Program-made: the position numbers and the translations under genes | The notes under the pieces: generated by a model | Told to the model about the DNA's origin: nothing | What the model saw: only the letters and a program-made list of their open reading frames with translations | The model's database searches: none | NCBI RefSeq assembly: GCF_001672975.1 | Contig: NZ_LZKU01000139.1 | Location: forward strand, 1 to 33,056 | Source: Mycobacterium sp. 1465703.0 | GTDB taxonomy: Bacteria; Actinomycetota; Actinomycetes; Mycobacteriales; Mycobacteriaceae | DNA: 33,056 nt | Reading direction: 5' to 3' | In this document: piece by piece, positions 21,075 to 32,686 of the stretch | Layout: each line of letters starts with the position of its first letter | Position numbering within the stretch: the first letter of the stretch is position 1

Positions 21075-22126
21075 TTGCAGTCCTTGAAGTACTGGATCAT
21101 GCCGAACTGCTTGGCGCGGCCACTGATCGCGCACATCCAGGAGTCGATGAGCGGGACGTTGGGGGCGTTGAAGTTGATCGCGTTGCCGTCACCGGTGAGG
21201 TTGGCCGCCTCGCGGAAGAAGATCGGGCTGGTTTGCAGCATGCTGTGCAACAGATCGTCGTGCGCTGACATCAAGTTGGTGAAGTCGCGCATGTCCTTGA
21301 TCAACGCATCCAGCCCAGAGCGGTCGTTCACCACCACCTGGCTCATGGTGTCGACGAGGCTCGACAGCGACTGCATCATCGCGTGGAAAACGGCGCGCCG
21401 CGCCACGAATTGGCCCAGCAGGTCTTGGCCCTGGTCGACCAGAGCGCCGATGCCGGCTTGCTGGCGCCGCAACGTGTTCGTCACCTGCTCCGTGCTGCGC
21501 AGCAACTGTCCGAGCTGGTCACGTCGCACCGCGATGATCGACGACAACGTGTTGATGTTCGTGATCGCCTGTGGCACAACCGACGGCAGCCCCTCGAGCT
21601 GCTTGCCGAGCACCGCCAGCGACTGGGCGAACCTGTCGGAATCGACCTGCTCGAAAGTGGTGGTGGCATCCTGCAACGCGGCTTGCAGGTCGTAGGGGAC
21701 CTCGGTGTGCGCCAGGTCGAAGGTGTTGTCGGGTAGCTGCGCCGGACCGGTGGGCTGCAGTGCGAGGTAGCGCGAGCCCAAAATGGTGGTGACCCTGATC
21801 TGTGCTCGAGAGTCCTTACCCAGCCTGATGTTGTCTCTGATCTTCAGCCCCGCCTCGACGTGGTCGCCGACGAGTTTCATGCTGGTGACGTTGCCCACCG
21901 GGATGCCCGCGACGACGATCGGGTTGCCGGCCCGCAGCGAGGCGGCCTGGAGAAACTCCGCGGTGTAATGCCGATAGCCGGCGCCAAGTGCGTGCACCAG
22001 CAGCATGACTCCGATCACCACCGCGACCACCGCGACCGCGATGAACCCAAGCCAGGTCTCGTTGTAGCTCTCCAGCGAACGCTTGGTCATCCGCGAAAGC
22101 CGTTGCCGTATGGACACCTCAGCCAT
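21071..22126 (-). CDS. mceC: Mce family protein, MceC position
   Basis: A 351-residue Mce protein. Start ATG 22126 follows AGGAG by eight to nine bases and lies eight bases inside the end of mceB. The membrane helix is WLGFIAVAVVAVVIGVMLLVHAL and the Mce domain contains LRAGNPIVVAGIPVGNVTSM. The rest is helical, ending in CAISGRAKQFGMIQYFKDCK with a terminal Cys pair. Third mce gene. Confidence 0.93.
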   Translation of the reverse strand: MAEVSIRQRLSRMTKRSLESYNETWLGFIAVAVVAVVIGVMLLVHALGAGYRHYTAEFLQAASLRAGNPIVVAGIPVGNVTSMKLVGDHVEAGLKIRDNIRLGKDSRAQIRVTTILGSRYLALQPTGPAQLPDNTFDLAHTEVPYDLQAALQDATTTFEQVDSDRFAQSLAVLGKQLEGLPSVVPQAITNINTLSSIIAVRRDQLGQLLRSTEQVTNTLRRQQAGIGALVDQGQDLLGQFVARRAVFHAMMQSLSSLVDTMSQVVVNDRSGLDALIKDMRDFTNLMSAHDDLLHSMLQTSPIFFREAANLTGDGNAINFNAPNVPLIDSWMCAISGRAKQFGMIQYFKDCK

Positions 22127-23180
22127 CGACCGTGCTCCTGCACCTCGGCGTGTGCCAGGCCCTATTTCCGGGCGTGGCGGCATTGATGATGATCGGCACG
22201 ACATCGTTGAGTCCGGGAAAGAAGCCCATGAAGTTCACGTCGCACACGTAGGCATTGCCGTAGGCGCCCTGATTGCCCACCCGGGTAAGGCCTTTGAGCA
22301 GCAGCGGGATGTTGTCGCCGAAGAACGCCACTTGCGGTTCGACGTCCATGATGTGCTTGGTGACACCGGGCTGACGATCGATGAATTCACGCAGTGCCGG
22401 GTACACGTCCGTCGCCGAAGCCGACAGCCGGTTGGTCACCCGGGCCAGCGAACCCACCGAGGCCACCAGGTCGGGGCGCCGTCGGTCGAGATCACCGACG
22501 ACGCTGCGGGTCTGCGCGATGACCCCGTCGAGATTGTCGTTCTGTTGAGCGAGGTTGCCGACCACCTTGTTGAGATTGGTGATCACGTTGCCGAGAGCCT
22601 GATCGCGTCCCGCGAAAGTCTGGGTGAGCGTCGAGGTTTGACCGACGAGTGTGGTGAGCGATGACGTGTCACCTTGCAGCGACTGGATGATGCCTTTGGT
22701 GAGGTTGTCGGCGTCATGGGGGTTCAGCAGGCTGAACAACGGTTCGTAGCCGTTGAGCAGCGTGGTCACATCGAAAGACGGTTCGGTGCGCTCCAGCGGG
22801 ATGGTGCTACCCGGGGGGAGGAGCGACGGACTGCCCTCCTTGCCCAGGGACAGTCCCAGATACCGCTGCCCGACGATATTCTGGTAAGTCACCGACGCGA
22901 GGGTGTTGCCGAACAGCCGCTGTTCTTGCTGAACCACGAACGAGACCTTCGCCAAATTGCCGTCCAGTTCCACCTTTTCGACTCGACCTACCCGCACGCC
23001 GGCCATCCGGACGTCGTCGCCCTCGCGAAGCCCGTACACGTCGGTGAACACCGCCGAGTATCTGGCGGTGTTTCCGGCCACGTCACGCCGCAGGCTCACG
23101 TACACCAGCCAGGTAAGCGTCAACGCGACGACCATGAACAATGTCAGTGCGATGAGTGGGCCTCGAAATCTCATGGACAT
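22119..23180 (-). CDS. mceB: Mce family protein, MceB position
   Basis: A 353-residue Mce protein. ATG 23180 is one base after the mceA stop, with a second in-frame ATG at 23174. The N-terminal helix is LIALTLFMVVALTLTWLVYVSL, the Mce domain contains LREGDDVRMAGVRVGRVEKV, and the C-terminal third carries YVCDVNFMGFFPGLND, usual for MceB. Second mce gene. Confidence 0.93.
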   Translation of the reverse strand: MSMRFRGPLIALTLFMVVALTLTWLVYVSLRRDVAGNTARYSAVFTDVYGLREGDDVRMAGVRVGRVEKVELDGNLAKVSFVVQQEQRLFGNTLASVTYQNIVGQRYLGLSLGKEGSPSLLPPGSTIPLERTEPSFDVTTLLNGYEPLFSLLNPHDADNLTKGIIQSLQGDTSSLTTLVGQTSTLTQTFAGRDQALGNVITNLNKVVGNLAQQNDNLDGVIAQTRSVVGDLDRRRPDLVASVGSLARVTNRLSASATDVYPALREFIDRQPGVTKHIMDVEPQVAFFGDNIPLLLKGLTRVGNQGAYGNAYVCDVNFMGFFPGLNDVVPIIINAATPGNRAWHTPRCRSTVDG

Positions 23181-23181
23181 C

Positions 23182-24750
23182 TCAGTTGGCCTCCCCGGAC
23201 GGATGAGCTAGTGACACCGTGGTGCCACGGGCGACCGGGCCCAGCAGAAGCTCGGTGGCTTCGGTCGCGGGCGCGCCGGTGATCACGCCCAGCATGTTTC
23301 GTTCGTACTGGCTCCCAACGGGTCCCACGTTGCCCCCGAAAGAGGGGCTATACGACGCCTGCGGAATCCACGGCGCCTTGGGTGCCACCGGGGCGACCCA
23401 CGGCTGGTGCTCCTGCGGCGCCGCCGGCGCCCCCGGCGACGGGTTATCCGGATTCGCACTCCCGGGTACCGGCGGCGACGGCGTAATCCCAGCGGGCAGT
23501 GGGGGATTGGGGTCGGTCAAGTTGGGATTCGGGTTGATCAGCGGCGGGCCGACCGCGACAAGATTTCCATCCGGACCGATCACGGTGCCCGGCGGCGGTG
23601 CCAGGTCCTTAGGCGGCTGATAGTTCTGCGGCAGCAGCACGTCGGGCAGGTCGGGTCGCACCGGAATCAGGGGTGCGGTAAAGCAGCTGGGCCCCTTCAG
23701 TTCGCCGTAATGCGGACAATCGGCACGTGTGTATGTAGAACTCGGCGTGAACGTCAGCATCGCCCGCATGTTGCCCAGGTTTGTCCGCGGGTTCCACACC
23801 TGTGTCATGAACTGGTTGGCCAGGTTGTCCAGCTTGGCGACGGCGGGCACGAAGTTGTTCGATTTCTGCGCCAAGATCCCGAGCACCGGCGTGAAATCGG
23901 TGGTGATCCGGACGAGTTGGTCGATGTGGTTGTCGAAGGACTGGCGCGTCGTGCCGACGGTGTAGTCGGCGCCCGACAGCAGCGAGGCCAACTGTCCGCG
24001 CGTCTCGGCGAAGGTCCGCATCGGTTCGACGGCCTGATGCAACGAATCCAGAAGGTCGGGGGCGGTCTGGGCAAGCCCGGTCGTCGCATCCAGCAGCGCG
24101 GATACCGTCGAAGGCCCCGCGTCGGTGCTGACGATCGAATTGAGTTGGTCGAGAAGACGATTCAACTGCGCGCCGGCGTTCAGCAGGGCGACGCGACGAT
24201 GGTCCGTGGCCGCCCCCAAGGCGGCCAAGATGCCCACCGATCTGTCCTCGCGGCCGCGGCCGGCGGCCGCGAGCAGGTCACGCAACTTGCTCACCGTCGT
24301 CTGGAACAGCACGGTCGGCAATCGCCTGTCCTCCGAGATGTGGGCGCCGGCGTGGATGTTCATGCCCGGACCGTTGCCCACCAGCTGGACCGACGACACG
24401 GCGAAGACATTGCTGGGCACCACGCGTGCGGTGACATTGGCCGGAATCGACTTGGCGTATTCCTCTTTGAGGTCGATGTGCACATAGTTGGGCTTGCCGT
24501 GGGCCGCCGGGACGACGCCGTTGACCATTCCGACCAGCACGCCGTGGTATTTGACGTCAGATTTCTGCGGCAGGCCATCGCCCACGTTGACCAGATCGGC
24601 CACCACCCGAACGTAATCGTTCAGCCTGCCAGTGGATTTGACCAACATCGCCGCGGTGACCATGGCACTGACCAGTACAACAGCGATGCCGATACCGAAC
24701 AGCTGGCGGTCAGAGGGCCCCCGGCCATCCAGCTCAAAGGAATTGGGCAT
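23182..24750 (-). CDS. mceA: Mce family protein, MceA position
   Basis: A 522-residue Mce protein. ATG 24750 follows GGTGGAAA and lies 11 bp after yrbEB; the open frame extends further upstream but only through yrbEB in another frame. An N-terminal helix (LFGIGIAVVLVSAMVTAAMLV) precedes the Mce domain (LPQKSDVKYHGVLVGMVNGV, about 60-80), a helical region and two Cys (ADCPHYG, PSCFTA). A proline-rich segment of about 120 residues follows, unusually long for MceA, ending in an ordered-looking tail. First mce gene of the set. Confidence 0.93.
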   Translation of the reverse strand: MPNSFELDGRGPSDRQLFGIGIAVVLVSAMVTAAMLVKSTGRLNDYVRVVADLVNVGDGLPQKSDVKYHGVLVGMVNGVVPAAHGKPNYVHIDLKEEYAKSIPANVTARVVPSNVFAVSSVQLVGNGPGMNIHAGAHISEDRRLPTVLFQTTVSKLRDLLAAAGRGREDRSVGILAALGAATDHRRVALLNAGAQLNRLLDQLNSIVSTDAGPSTVSALLDATTGLAQTAPDLLDSLHQAVEPMRTFAETRGQLASLLSGADYTVGTTRQSFDNHIDQLVRITTDFTPVLGILAQKSNNFVPAVAKLDNLANQFMTQVWNPRTNLGNMRAMLTFTPSSTYTRADCPHYGELKGPSCFTAPLIPVRPDLPDVLLPQNYQPPKDLAPPPGTVIGPDGNLVAVGPPLINPNPNLTDPNPPLPAGITPSPPVPGSANPDNPSPGAPAAPQEHQPWVAPVAPKAPWIPQASYSPSFGGNVGPVGSQYERNMLGVITGAPATEATELLLGPVARGTTVSLAHPSGEAN

Positions 24751-24761
24751 TTTCCACCGAC

Positions 24762-25625
24762 CTACCCACCGAACCTTGCGCCGGAGTCGACGCCCCACAG
24801 CGCCATCGTGAGCAGCATGTTGACGATGATCACCACGGTGATGCTGGCCCGCATGCCGTGTCCCGCAGCGACCCCGACACCCTCGGGCCCGCCGCTGGCG
24901 TAATACCCGTAGTAGCACTGGATGGTGGACGCGATCCACACGAAGATGACGGCTTTGATCAACGAATAGACGATGTCCTGGCCGGCCAGCATCAGCGTGA
25001 AGTAGTGCAGGTAAGACCCGGTCGAACCGCCACTGCCGATTCCCACCACGATCTGGGTGCTCAGATATCCGATCGCCAGGCAGGCGGCGTAGAGCGGCAC
25101 GATCGCCGCCACCGAGGCGATCAGCCGGGTGGTGACCAGGTAGGGAATCGGCCGGATGGCGATCGATTCCATCGCGTCGATCTCCTCGGCGATGCGCATC
25201 GATCCCAACTGGGCGGTGAAGCGGCAGCCGCCCTGCATGGCGAAGGCGAGCGAGGCCATCAGGGGAGCAAGCTCACGGGTGTTCACCAACGACGAGACGA
25301 ATCCGGTGGCGGGCCCCAGGCCGAGCAGGTCCAAAAAGTTGTAGCCCTCGATGCCGACAAGTGCGCCGACGGTCATGCCGAGCACCACCGCCACACCGGC
25401 GGTGCCGCCGCCCACCACGATCGAGCCGTTGCCCCAGGTGATGTTTGACAGCAGCCGCAGAAATTCGCCGCTGTACTGGCGCAGCGCGAGTGGCACGGCG
25501 ACCAGCGCCCGGACGAAGAAGACCAGCAAGTGGCCGAGTCGGATGAACGGCACTCTGGCGCGGCGGTAGAGCCGGACAAGCGGAACCGAAATCGGTGCGA
25601 AGGGCTGATAAGCGGAGGCCGTCAC
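24762..25625 (-). CDS. yrbEB: YrbE-type ABC transporter permease B
   Basis: A 287-residue integral membrane permease of the MlaE/YrbE family with about five or six helices. The conserved coupling motif is RIAEEIDAMESIAIRPIPYLV. GTG 25625 starts one base after the yrbEA stop. YrbEA and YrbEB form the membrane channel that, with an MceG-type ATPase encoded elsewhere, drives lipid import through the Mce proteins. Confidence 0.94.
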   Translation of the reverse strand: MTASAYQPFAPISVPLVRLYRRARVPFIRLGHLLVFFVRALVAVPLALRQYSGEFLRLLSNITWGNGSIVVGGGTAGVAVVLGMTVGALVGIEGYNFLDLLGLGPATGFVSSLVNTRELAPLMASLAFAMQGGCRFTAQLGSMRIAEEIDAMESIAIRPIPYLVTTRLIASVAAIVPLYAACLAIGYLSTQIVVGIGSGGSTGSYLHYFTLMLAGQDIVYSLIKAVIFVWIASTIQCYYGYYASGGPEGVGVAAGHGMRASITVVIIVNMLLTMALWGVDSGARFGG

Positions 25626-25626
25626 G

Positions 25627-26469
25627 TCACAGCCCCGTCCTGGGCGACAACATGATGTAGAGCTGGCTGATGGCCACGTTGACGATCATCAACAGCAGGA
25701 TCGCCTCGACCACAGCGGCATTCACGGAGTTCGCCACCCCGGTCGGTCCGCCCTTGGTGGACAAGCCTTTCTGGCTCGACACGATGGCCACGATGGCGCC
25801 GAACACGATCGCCTTCAGCAACGCCAACACCATGTCACCGGTGGTCGCGAACGAGGCGAAGGTCGACACGAAGCTGCCCGGCGCACCGTTCTGGAAGTAC
25901 ACGTTGAACATGTAGCTCGCGAAAAAACCGGCGAAACACACCACACCGGTGAGCGCCACCCCGATCATCACCGCCGCAGCAAAACGGGGCACAACCAGAC
26001 GGCGGATCACCGAGACGCCCATCACCTCCATCGCGTCGGTCTCTTCGCGCATCGCTCGCGAACCGAGGTCGGCGGTGATGGCCGACCCGACCGCCGATGC
26101 CATCAGGACCGCGGCGACCAGCGAGGCGCCCTGCCGGATGACCGCGAGGCCGCTGGCCGCCCCGGCCAGAGACGTGGCGCCGACCTGGCCGGCCAGCAAC
26201 GCGAACTGGATGGACAGGGTGACGCTGATCGGCAGTGACACCAGGATCGTCGGCAATACCGCGGTGCCGGCCATGAATGCGCCTTGCCGGACGAACTCCT
26301 GCCATTGGAAACGCCCGGTCACCAGGTCGAAGAAGAAATATTGGACTGTTCGTACGCCCAAAATGAACTGTCGACCTACCGTCGTCAGCGAGGCGACCGG
26401 GTGACGTTTGACGTAGCCCACGGACCAATTCCGGATGGCGGTAACGCCATCGAGTTGTGCCGTCGTCAT
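25627..26469 (-). CDS. yrbEA: YrbE-type ABC transporter permease A
   Basis: A 280-residue permease from ATG 26469, or 291 from GTG 26502; neither start has a strong ribosome-binding site, and MTTAQ is the more usual kind of N-terminus. It has about five or six membrane helices and the family motif MREETDAMEVMGVSVIRRLVVPR. Together with yrbEB it is the permease half of the Mce transporter. First gene of the operon, divergent from tetR. Confidence 0.92.
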   Translation of the reverse strand: MTTAQLDGVTAIRNWSVGYVKRHPVASLTTVGRQFILGVRTVQYFFFDLVTGRFQWQEFVRQGAFMAGTAVLPTILVSLPISVTLSIQFALLAGQVGATSLAGAASGLAVIRQGASLVAAVLMASAVGSAITADLGSRAMREETDAMEVMGVSVIRRLVVPRFAAAVMIGVALTGVVCFAGFFASYMFNVYFQNGAPGSFVSTFASFATTGDMVLALLKAIVFGAIVAIVSSQKGLSTKGGPTGVANSVNAAVVEAILLLMIVNVAISQLYIMLSPRTGL

Positions 26470-26774
26470 TGCAGGAAGACCCGAGATCCGTCTAGCAAAC
26501 ACATGGCACAGGTCATCGCGTATCAGCTACCGGTCTCATCGGCGCTCTTCCCACCCCTAGTCCTGAGTGCCGAGCAAAAGCCATTGGGCAGCCGTCGACC
26601 CTTTATCCTTATTAAAATAGTGTCAACAAGCTCCAAGACTTTGCAGGTCATCGGTGTGTGCCGCATCACACTAGCGCACTTGATAGGGACTTTCAATAGT
26701 GTAGAGTCACTCATCTCAGTTCGTCGCTGGACGGCGCCGTGGGGTTCTAATGTCGGATTGACGAAGGTGATGGC
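26470..26774. promoter_or_regulatory. divergent mce-tetR control region
   Basis: This 305-bp interval separates the divergent yrbEA and tetR starts. The octamer AATAGTGT occurs twice in the same orientation, at 26616-26623 and 26695-26702. Each copy overlaps a candidate promoter: TTGACA on the minus strand (26626-26621) and TTGATA-16-TAGAGT on the plus strand (26680-26707). An inverted pair GTGTG/CACAC with an eight-base centre lies at 26654-26671. Any of these could be the TetR operator. The layout of a divergent regulator with shared control DNA is the usual one for TetR repressors. Confidence 0.5.
26680..26707 (+). promoter_or_regulatory. candidate tetR promoter
   Basis: TTGATA, 16-bp spacer, TAGAGT, which fits a mycobacterial sigma-A-like promoter. 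The predicted start would leave a leader of about 60 bases before the tetR ATG. The octamer AATAGTGT (26695-26702) runs into the -10 element, so a repressor bound there would block it. Confidence 0.4.
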
Positions 26775-27407
26775 ATGCCCTCAGCAAACACCGCTTCGTT
26801 GCGAGACCGACGTCGCGCTGAGCTGCTGTCGCACATCCAGCAGACCGCGCACCGGCTGTTTGCCGAGCGCGGCTTCGAGGCGGTGACGACCGAGGACATC
26901 GCGGCGGCCGCGGGGATTTCGATCAGCACGTATTTCCGGTATGCGCCCACCAAAGAGGGTCTGCTCGTCGATCCCGTGCGGGAGGCGGCCGCCGAAATCT
27001 TGGGTTCGTACAGCGCGAGACCGCCGCAGGAGTCGCCGGTCGAGGCGTTGATTCAGCTGTTCGTCACGCGCGCCGGGGATGTCAGTGAGGTCGACGACCT
27101 CGATACCTGGCGCCTTGCCGTCGCCACCGCCCCCCATTTGTTGAGCAAATCCGTGTTGGTCAGCGAAACCGATCACCGAACGCTGATCGAGCGGGTCGCC
27201 GACCGGATGGGTGTCGATGCGAAAGACGACATCCGGCCCGCGTTGTTGGTCCACATCAGTTTGGCCACAGTGCAATTCGTCCTGGACGGGTGGCTGACCT
27301 CGGAGATCGCCGAGAGCCCACCCTTTCACGTGCAGTTGGAGGAAGCACTGCGGATCACACTCGCCGGATTCGAGTCACAAGGCGGCTCTCAATCCGGCTC
27401 GGGCTAA
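26775..27407 (+). CDS. TetR-family transcriptional regulator
   Basis: A 210-residue TetR protein. The DNA-binding helix-turn-helix is at about residues 15-60, with [18 protein letters not shown] and [19 protein letters not shown]. The C-terminal ligand-binding half is helical and variable. ATG 26775 is preceded by GGTGATGG. It is divergent from the mce operon, and M. tuberculosis mce operons are controlled by divergent or upstream TetR/GntR regulators such as Mce3R and Mce1R, so it is the likely local repressor, probably sensing a lipid. It is only 26 bp upstream of hisE on the same strand and may be co-transcribed with it. Confidence 0.92.
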   Translation: MPSANTASLRDRRRAELLSHIQQTAHRLFAERGFEAVTTEDIAAAAGISISTYFRYAPTKEGLLVDPVREAAAEILGSYSARPPQESPVEALIQLFVTRAGDVSEVDDLDTWRLAVATAPHLLSKSVLVSETDHRTLIERVADRMGVDAKDDIRPALLVHISLATVQFVLDGWLTSEIAESPPFHVQLEEALRITLAGFESQGGSQSGSG

Positions 27408-27433
27408 ACCGCCGTGACTTTGCTCGCCGTCGC

Positions 27434-28572
<1,139 letters not shown>

Positions 28573-28691
28573 TTGCGCACCCGGTGCAATGTCCGCGGCT
28601 GTGTTAGCGTCCGCCTCGGGGGACTGCCCGGGTTGGCGTGTGGGCCGTCCTTGCAATGTCGCCGGCTGTTCGTCTCGCAGGAGGGTCTTCC

Positions 28692-29204
28692 GTGACACAC
28701 GCGCTTCTTGTCTTGTTGGCTTTATTAATTGGTGTCGTCGCCGGGCTGCGGTCGCTGACCGCCCCCGCCGTCGTCGCCTGGGCCGCGTTCATCGGCTGGG
28801 TCGATTTGCACGGAACCTGGGCGGCTTGGATGGCCAGCCTCATCACCGCGATCATCTTCACCGTTCTGGCCGTCGGCGAACTGATCAACGACAAGCTGCC
28901 CAAGACGCCGGCGCGTACCGCGCCGCCGATCTTTGCGGCCCGGATCGTCACGGGCGGGTTCGCGGGCGCGGTGCTCGGCGCGTGGCCGCACTGGACGTTC
29001 ACCGCGCTGGGCGCCGGCGTCATCGGCGCGGTGCTGGGCACTCTCGGTGGCTACCAGGCACGCAAGCGTCTGGTAGCCGTGACCGGCGGCAGGGATCTGC
29101 CCATCGCGCTGCTCGAGGATGCCGTCGCAATCCTGGGCGGGTTCGCCATCCTGGCGGCGACGGGTCATCTGCTGACGGAGTACTTGTTGACGGCGGTTAA
29201 GTGA
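28692..29204 (+). CDS. DUF4126-type membrane protein (Rv2120c-like)
   Basis: A 170-residue membrane protein with about five helices, beginning VTHALLVLLALLIGVVAGLRSLTAPAVVAWA. The GLRSLTAP motif and KTPARTAPPIFAARIVTGGFAGA are typical of DUF4126. GTG 28692 has a perfect AGGAGG seven bases upstream. Function unknown. The stop overlaps the start of the next gene in a GTGA, so the two are translated together. M. tuberculosis has Rv2120c at this place. Confidence 0.87.
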   Translation: MTHALLVLLALLIGVVAGLRSLTAPAVVAWAAFIGWVDLHGTWAAWMASLITAIIFTVLAVGELINDKLPKTPARTAPPIFAARIVTGGFAGAVLGAWPHWTFTALGAGVIGAVLGTLGGYQARKRLVAVTGGRDLPIALLEDAVAILGGFAILAATGHLLTEYLLTAVK

Positions 29205-30571
29205 CAGAACGTTTCGATGCGATCATCGTTGGCGCCGGGCAGGCCGGCCCGCCGCTGGCAGGCCGACTGACGGAAGCCGGGCAACGGGTCGCGATCATAG
29301 AGCGCAAGCTGATCGGGGGCACCTGCGTCAACACCGGATGCATCCCGACCAAGACACTGGTGGCCTCGGCGCACGCGGCCCACCTGGCGCGCCGCGGCGC
29401 GGAATACGGTGTGGGGACCGGATCGGTCAGTGTGGACATGGCCAAAGTCAAGGCCCGCAAAGACGAGATCATGCTCGGCGACCGCAAGGGCATCGAGGAT
29501 TGGCTCGAGGGCATGAACGGCTGCACCGTTTTTCGCGGACACGCGGTTTTCCAGGATCCGCACACCATTCGGGTCGGAGACGATGTGCTGCACGCCGACC
29601 GCATCTTCCTCAACGTCGGTGGGCGCGCGGTGGTGCCCGACATCCCGGGCCTGTCCGATGTCGACTTCCTCACGAATGTATCGATCCTCGAACTCGACAC
29701 GGTGCCAACACATCTCGTCATCGTCGGCGGCAGCTACATCGCGCTGGAGTTCGCCCAGATGTACCGGCGGTTCGGGGCCCGGGTGACCGTCGTCGAACGG
29801 GGTCCGCGACTGGCGTTACGCGAAGACGAGGATGTCTCGGCCGGCGTGGAGGAAATACTGCGGGCTGAAGATATCGACGTCATCGTCGGCGCTGACGATA
29901 TACGGATCAACAAGAACGACAACGGATTTGAGCTGACCCCGCGTGCGGGTGCCGAGCCGGTGCATGGCAGTCACCTGCTACTTGCGGTGGGCCGGCGACC
30001 CAACACCGACGATCTCGGCCTGGACGCGGCCGGCGTGCAGACCGACGCCGGCGGCTACATCGTGGTCGATGATGAGCTCAAGACCAGTGTCGATCACATC
30101 TGGGCGATGGGCGATTGCAACGGCAAGGGTGCATTCACCCACACCTCTTACAACGATTTCGAGATCGTCGCCGCCAATCTGCTCGACGACGATCCGCGGC
30201 GGGTGAGCGACCGCATCCCCACCTACGCGCTCTACATCGATCCGCCGCTGGGCCGTGCCGGCATGACCGTCGATCAGGTCTTGGCGTCGGGGCGCAAGGC
30301 GCTGGTCGGCAAGCGACCGATGACCCGAGTCGGCAGAGCGGTGGAAAAGGGTGAAACACAAGGCTTCATGAAAGTCGTGGTGGACGCCGACACCCAGGAA
30401 ATCCTGGGAGCCGCCATCCTCGGCGTCGGCGGCGACGAGGCCATTCACGGCATCCTGGACGTGATGTCGGCCAAGGCGCCCTACACCACGCTGTCGCGGA
30501 CCATGCATATCCACCCCACCGTCAGCGAGCTCATCCCCACGGTCCTGCAGGAGCTCTCGCCGCTCGCCTAG
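29201..30571 (+). CDS. FAD-containing pyridine nucleotide-disulfide oxidoreductase (mercuric-reductase-like)
   Basis: A 456-residue two-dinucleotide-binding-domain flavoprotein. It has an FAD motif GAGQAGPPLAG at 11-21, the redox-active disulfide Cys42/Cys47 in GGTCVNTGCIPTK and an NAD(P)H motif (VIVGGSYIALEFAQMY). The C-terminal dimerisation domain carries His438 and Glu443 in IHPTVSE, the usual general-base pair. Similar proteins are often annotated mercuric reductase, but there is no N-terminal heavy-metal domain and no C-terminal Cys pair, so mercury reduction is unlikely. It is also not a standard lipoamide dehydrogenase. Substrate unknown. GTG 29201 overlaps the DUF4126 stop. As I recall, M. 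tuberculosis lacks this gene between Rv2120c and Rv2119. Confidence 0.88.
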   Translation: MTERFDAIIVGAGQAGPPLAGRLTEAGQRVAIIERKLIGGTCVNTGCIPTKTLVASAHAAHLARRGAEYGVGTGSVSVDMAKVKARKDEIMLGDRKGIEDWLEGMNGCTVFRGHAVFQDPHTIRVGDDVLHADRIFLNVGGRAVVPDIPGLSDVDFLTNVSILELDTVPTHLVIVGGSYIALEFAQMYRRFGARVTVVERGPRLALREDEDVSAGVEEILRAEDIDVIVGADDIRINKNDNGFELTPRAGAEPVHGSHLLLAVGRRPNTDDLGLDAAGVQTDAGGYIVVDDELKTSVDHIWAMGDCNGKGAFTHTSYNDFEIVAANLLDDDPRRVSDRIPTYALYIDPPLGRAGMTVDQVLASGRKALVGKRPMTRVGRAVEKGETQGFMKVVVDADTQEILGAAILGVGGDEAIHGILDVMSAKAPYTTLSRTMHIHPTVSELIPTVLQELSPLA

Positions 30572-30612
30572 TGGCGGAGGGTGTCGAGCAGGGCGGGCAC
30601 CGCGATTAAACG

Positions 30613-32428
<1,816 letters not shown>

Positions 32429-32429
<1 letters not shown>

Positions 32430-32686
32430 TGGCGATCGCAAGCGCGGCGTAGCCGGGCGCGGCGGGTCGCCACCATCGGACCGTGGCGATCGCAAGCGCG
32501 GCGGAGCCGGGCGCGGCGGGTCGTCACCATCGGACCGTGGCGATCGCAAGCGCGGCGGAGCCGGGCGCGGCGGGTCGTCACCATCGGACCGTGGCGATCG
32601 CAAGCGCGGCGGAGCCGGGCGCGGCGGGTCGTCACCATCGGACCGAGGCGATCGTTAGCGCGGCCTAGCCGGCGCGGCGTAACTAG
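32429..32686. repeat. 54-bp tandem repeat array (four copies plus a degenerate fifth)
   Basis: Four head-to-tail 54-bp units start at 32429, 32483, 32537 and 32591. They begin with GTGGCGATCGCAAGCGCGGC, and copies two to four are essentially identical apart from one base at the last boundary. A fifth, shorter and diverged copy runs from 32645 to about 32686. The array fills the space between the convergent trmI and DUF503 genes, abutting both stops. It resembles the mycobacterial interspersed repetitive units and VNTR loci in size, GC content and intergenic place. It has an open frame on both strands because 54 is a multiple of three, but nothing suggests translation. Confidence 0.92.

Noticed and set aside
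29201..30571. Mercury-resistance gene merA
   Set aside because: The C-terminal Cys pair and the N-terminal metal domain are missing, and there are no other mer genes.
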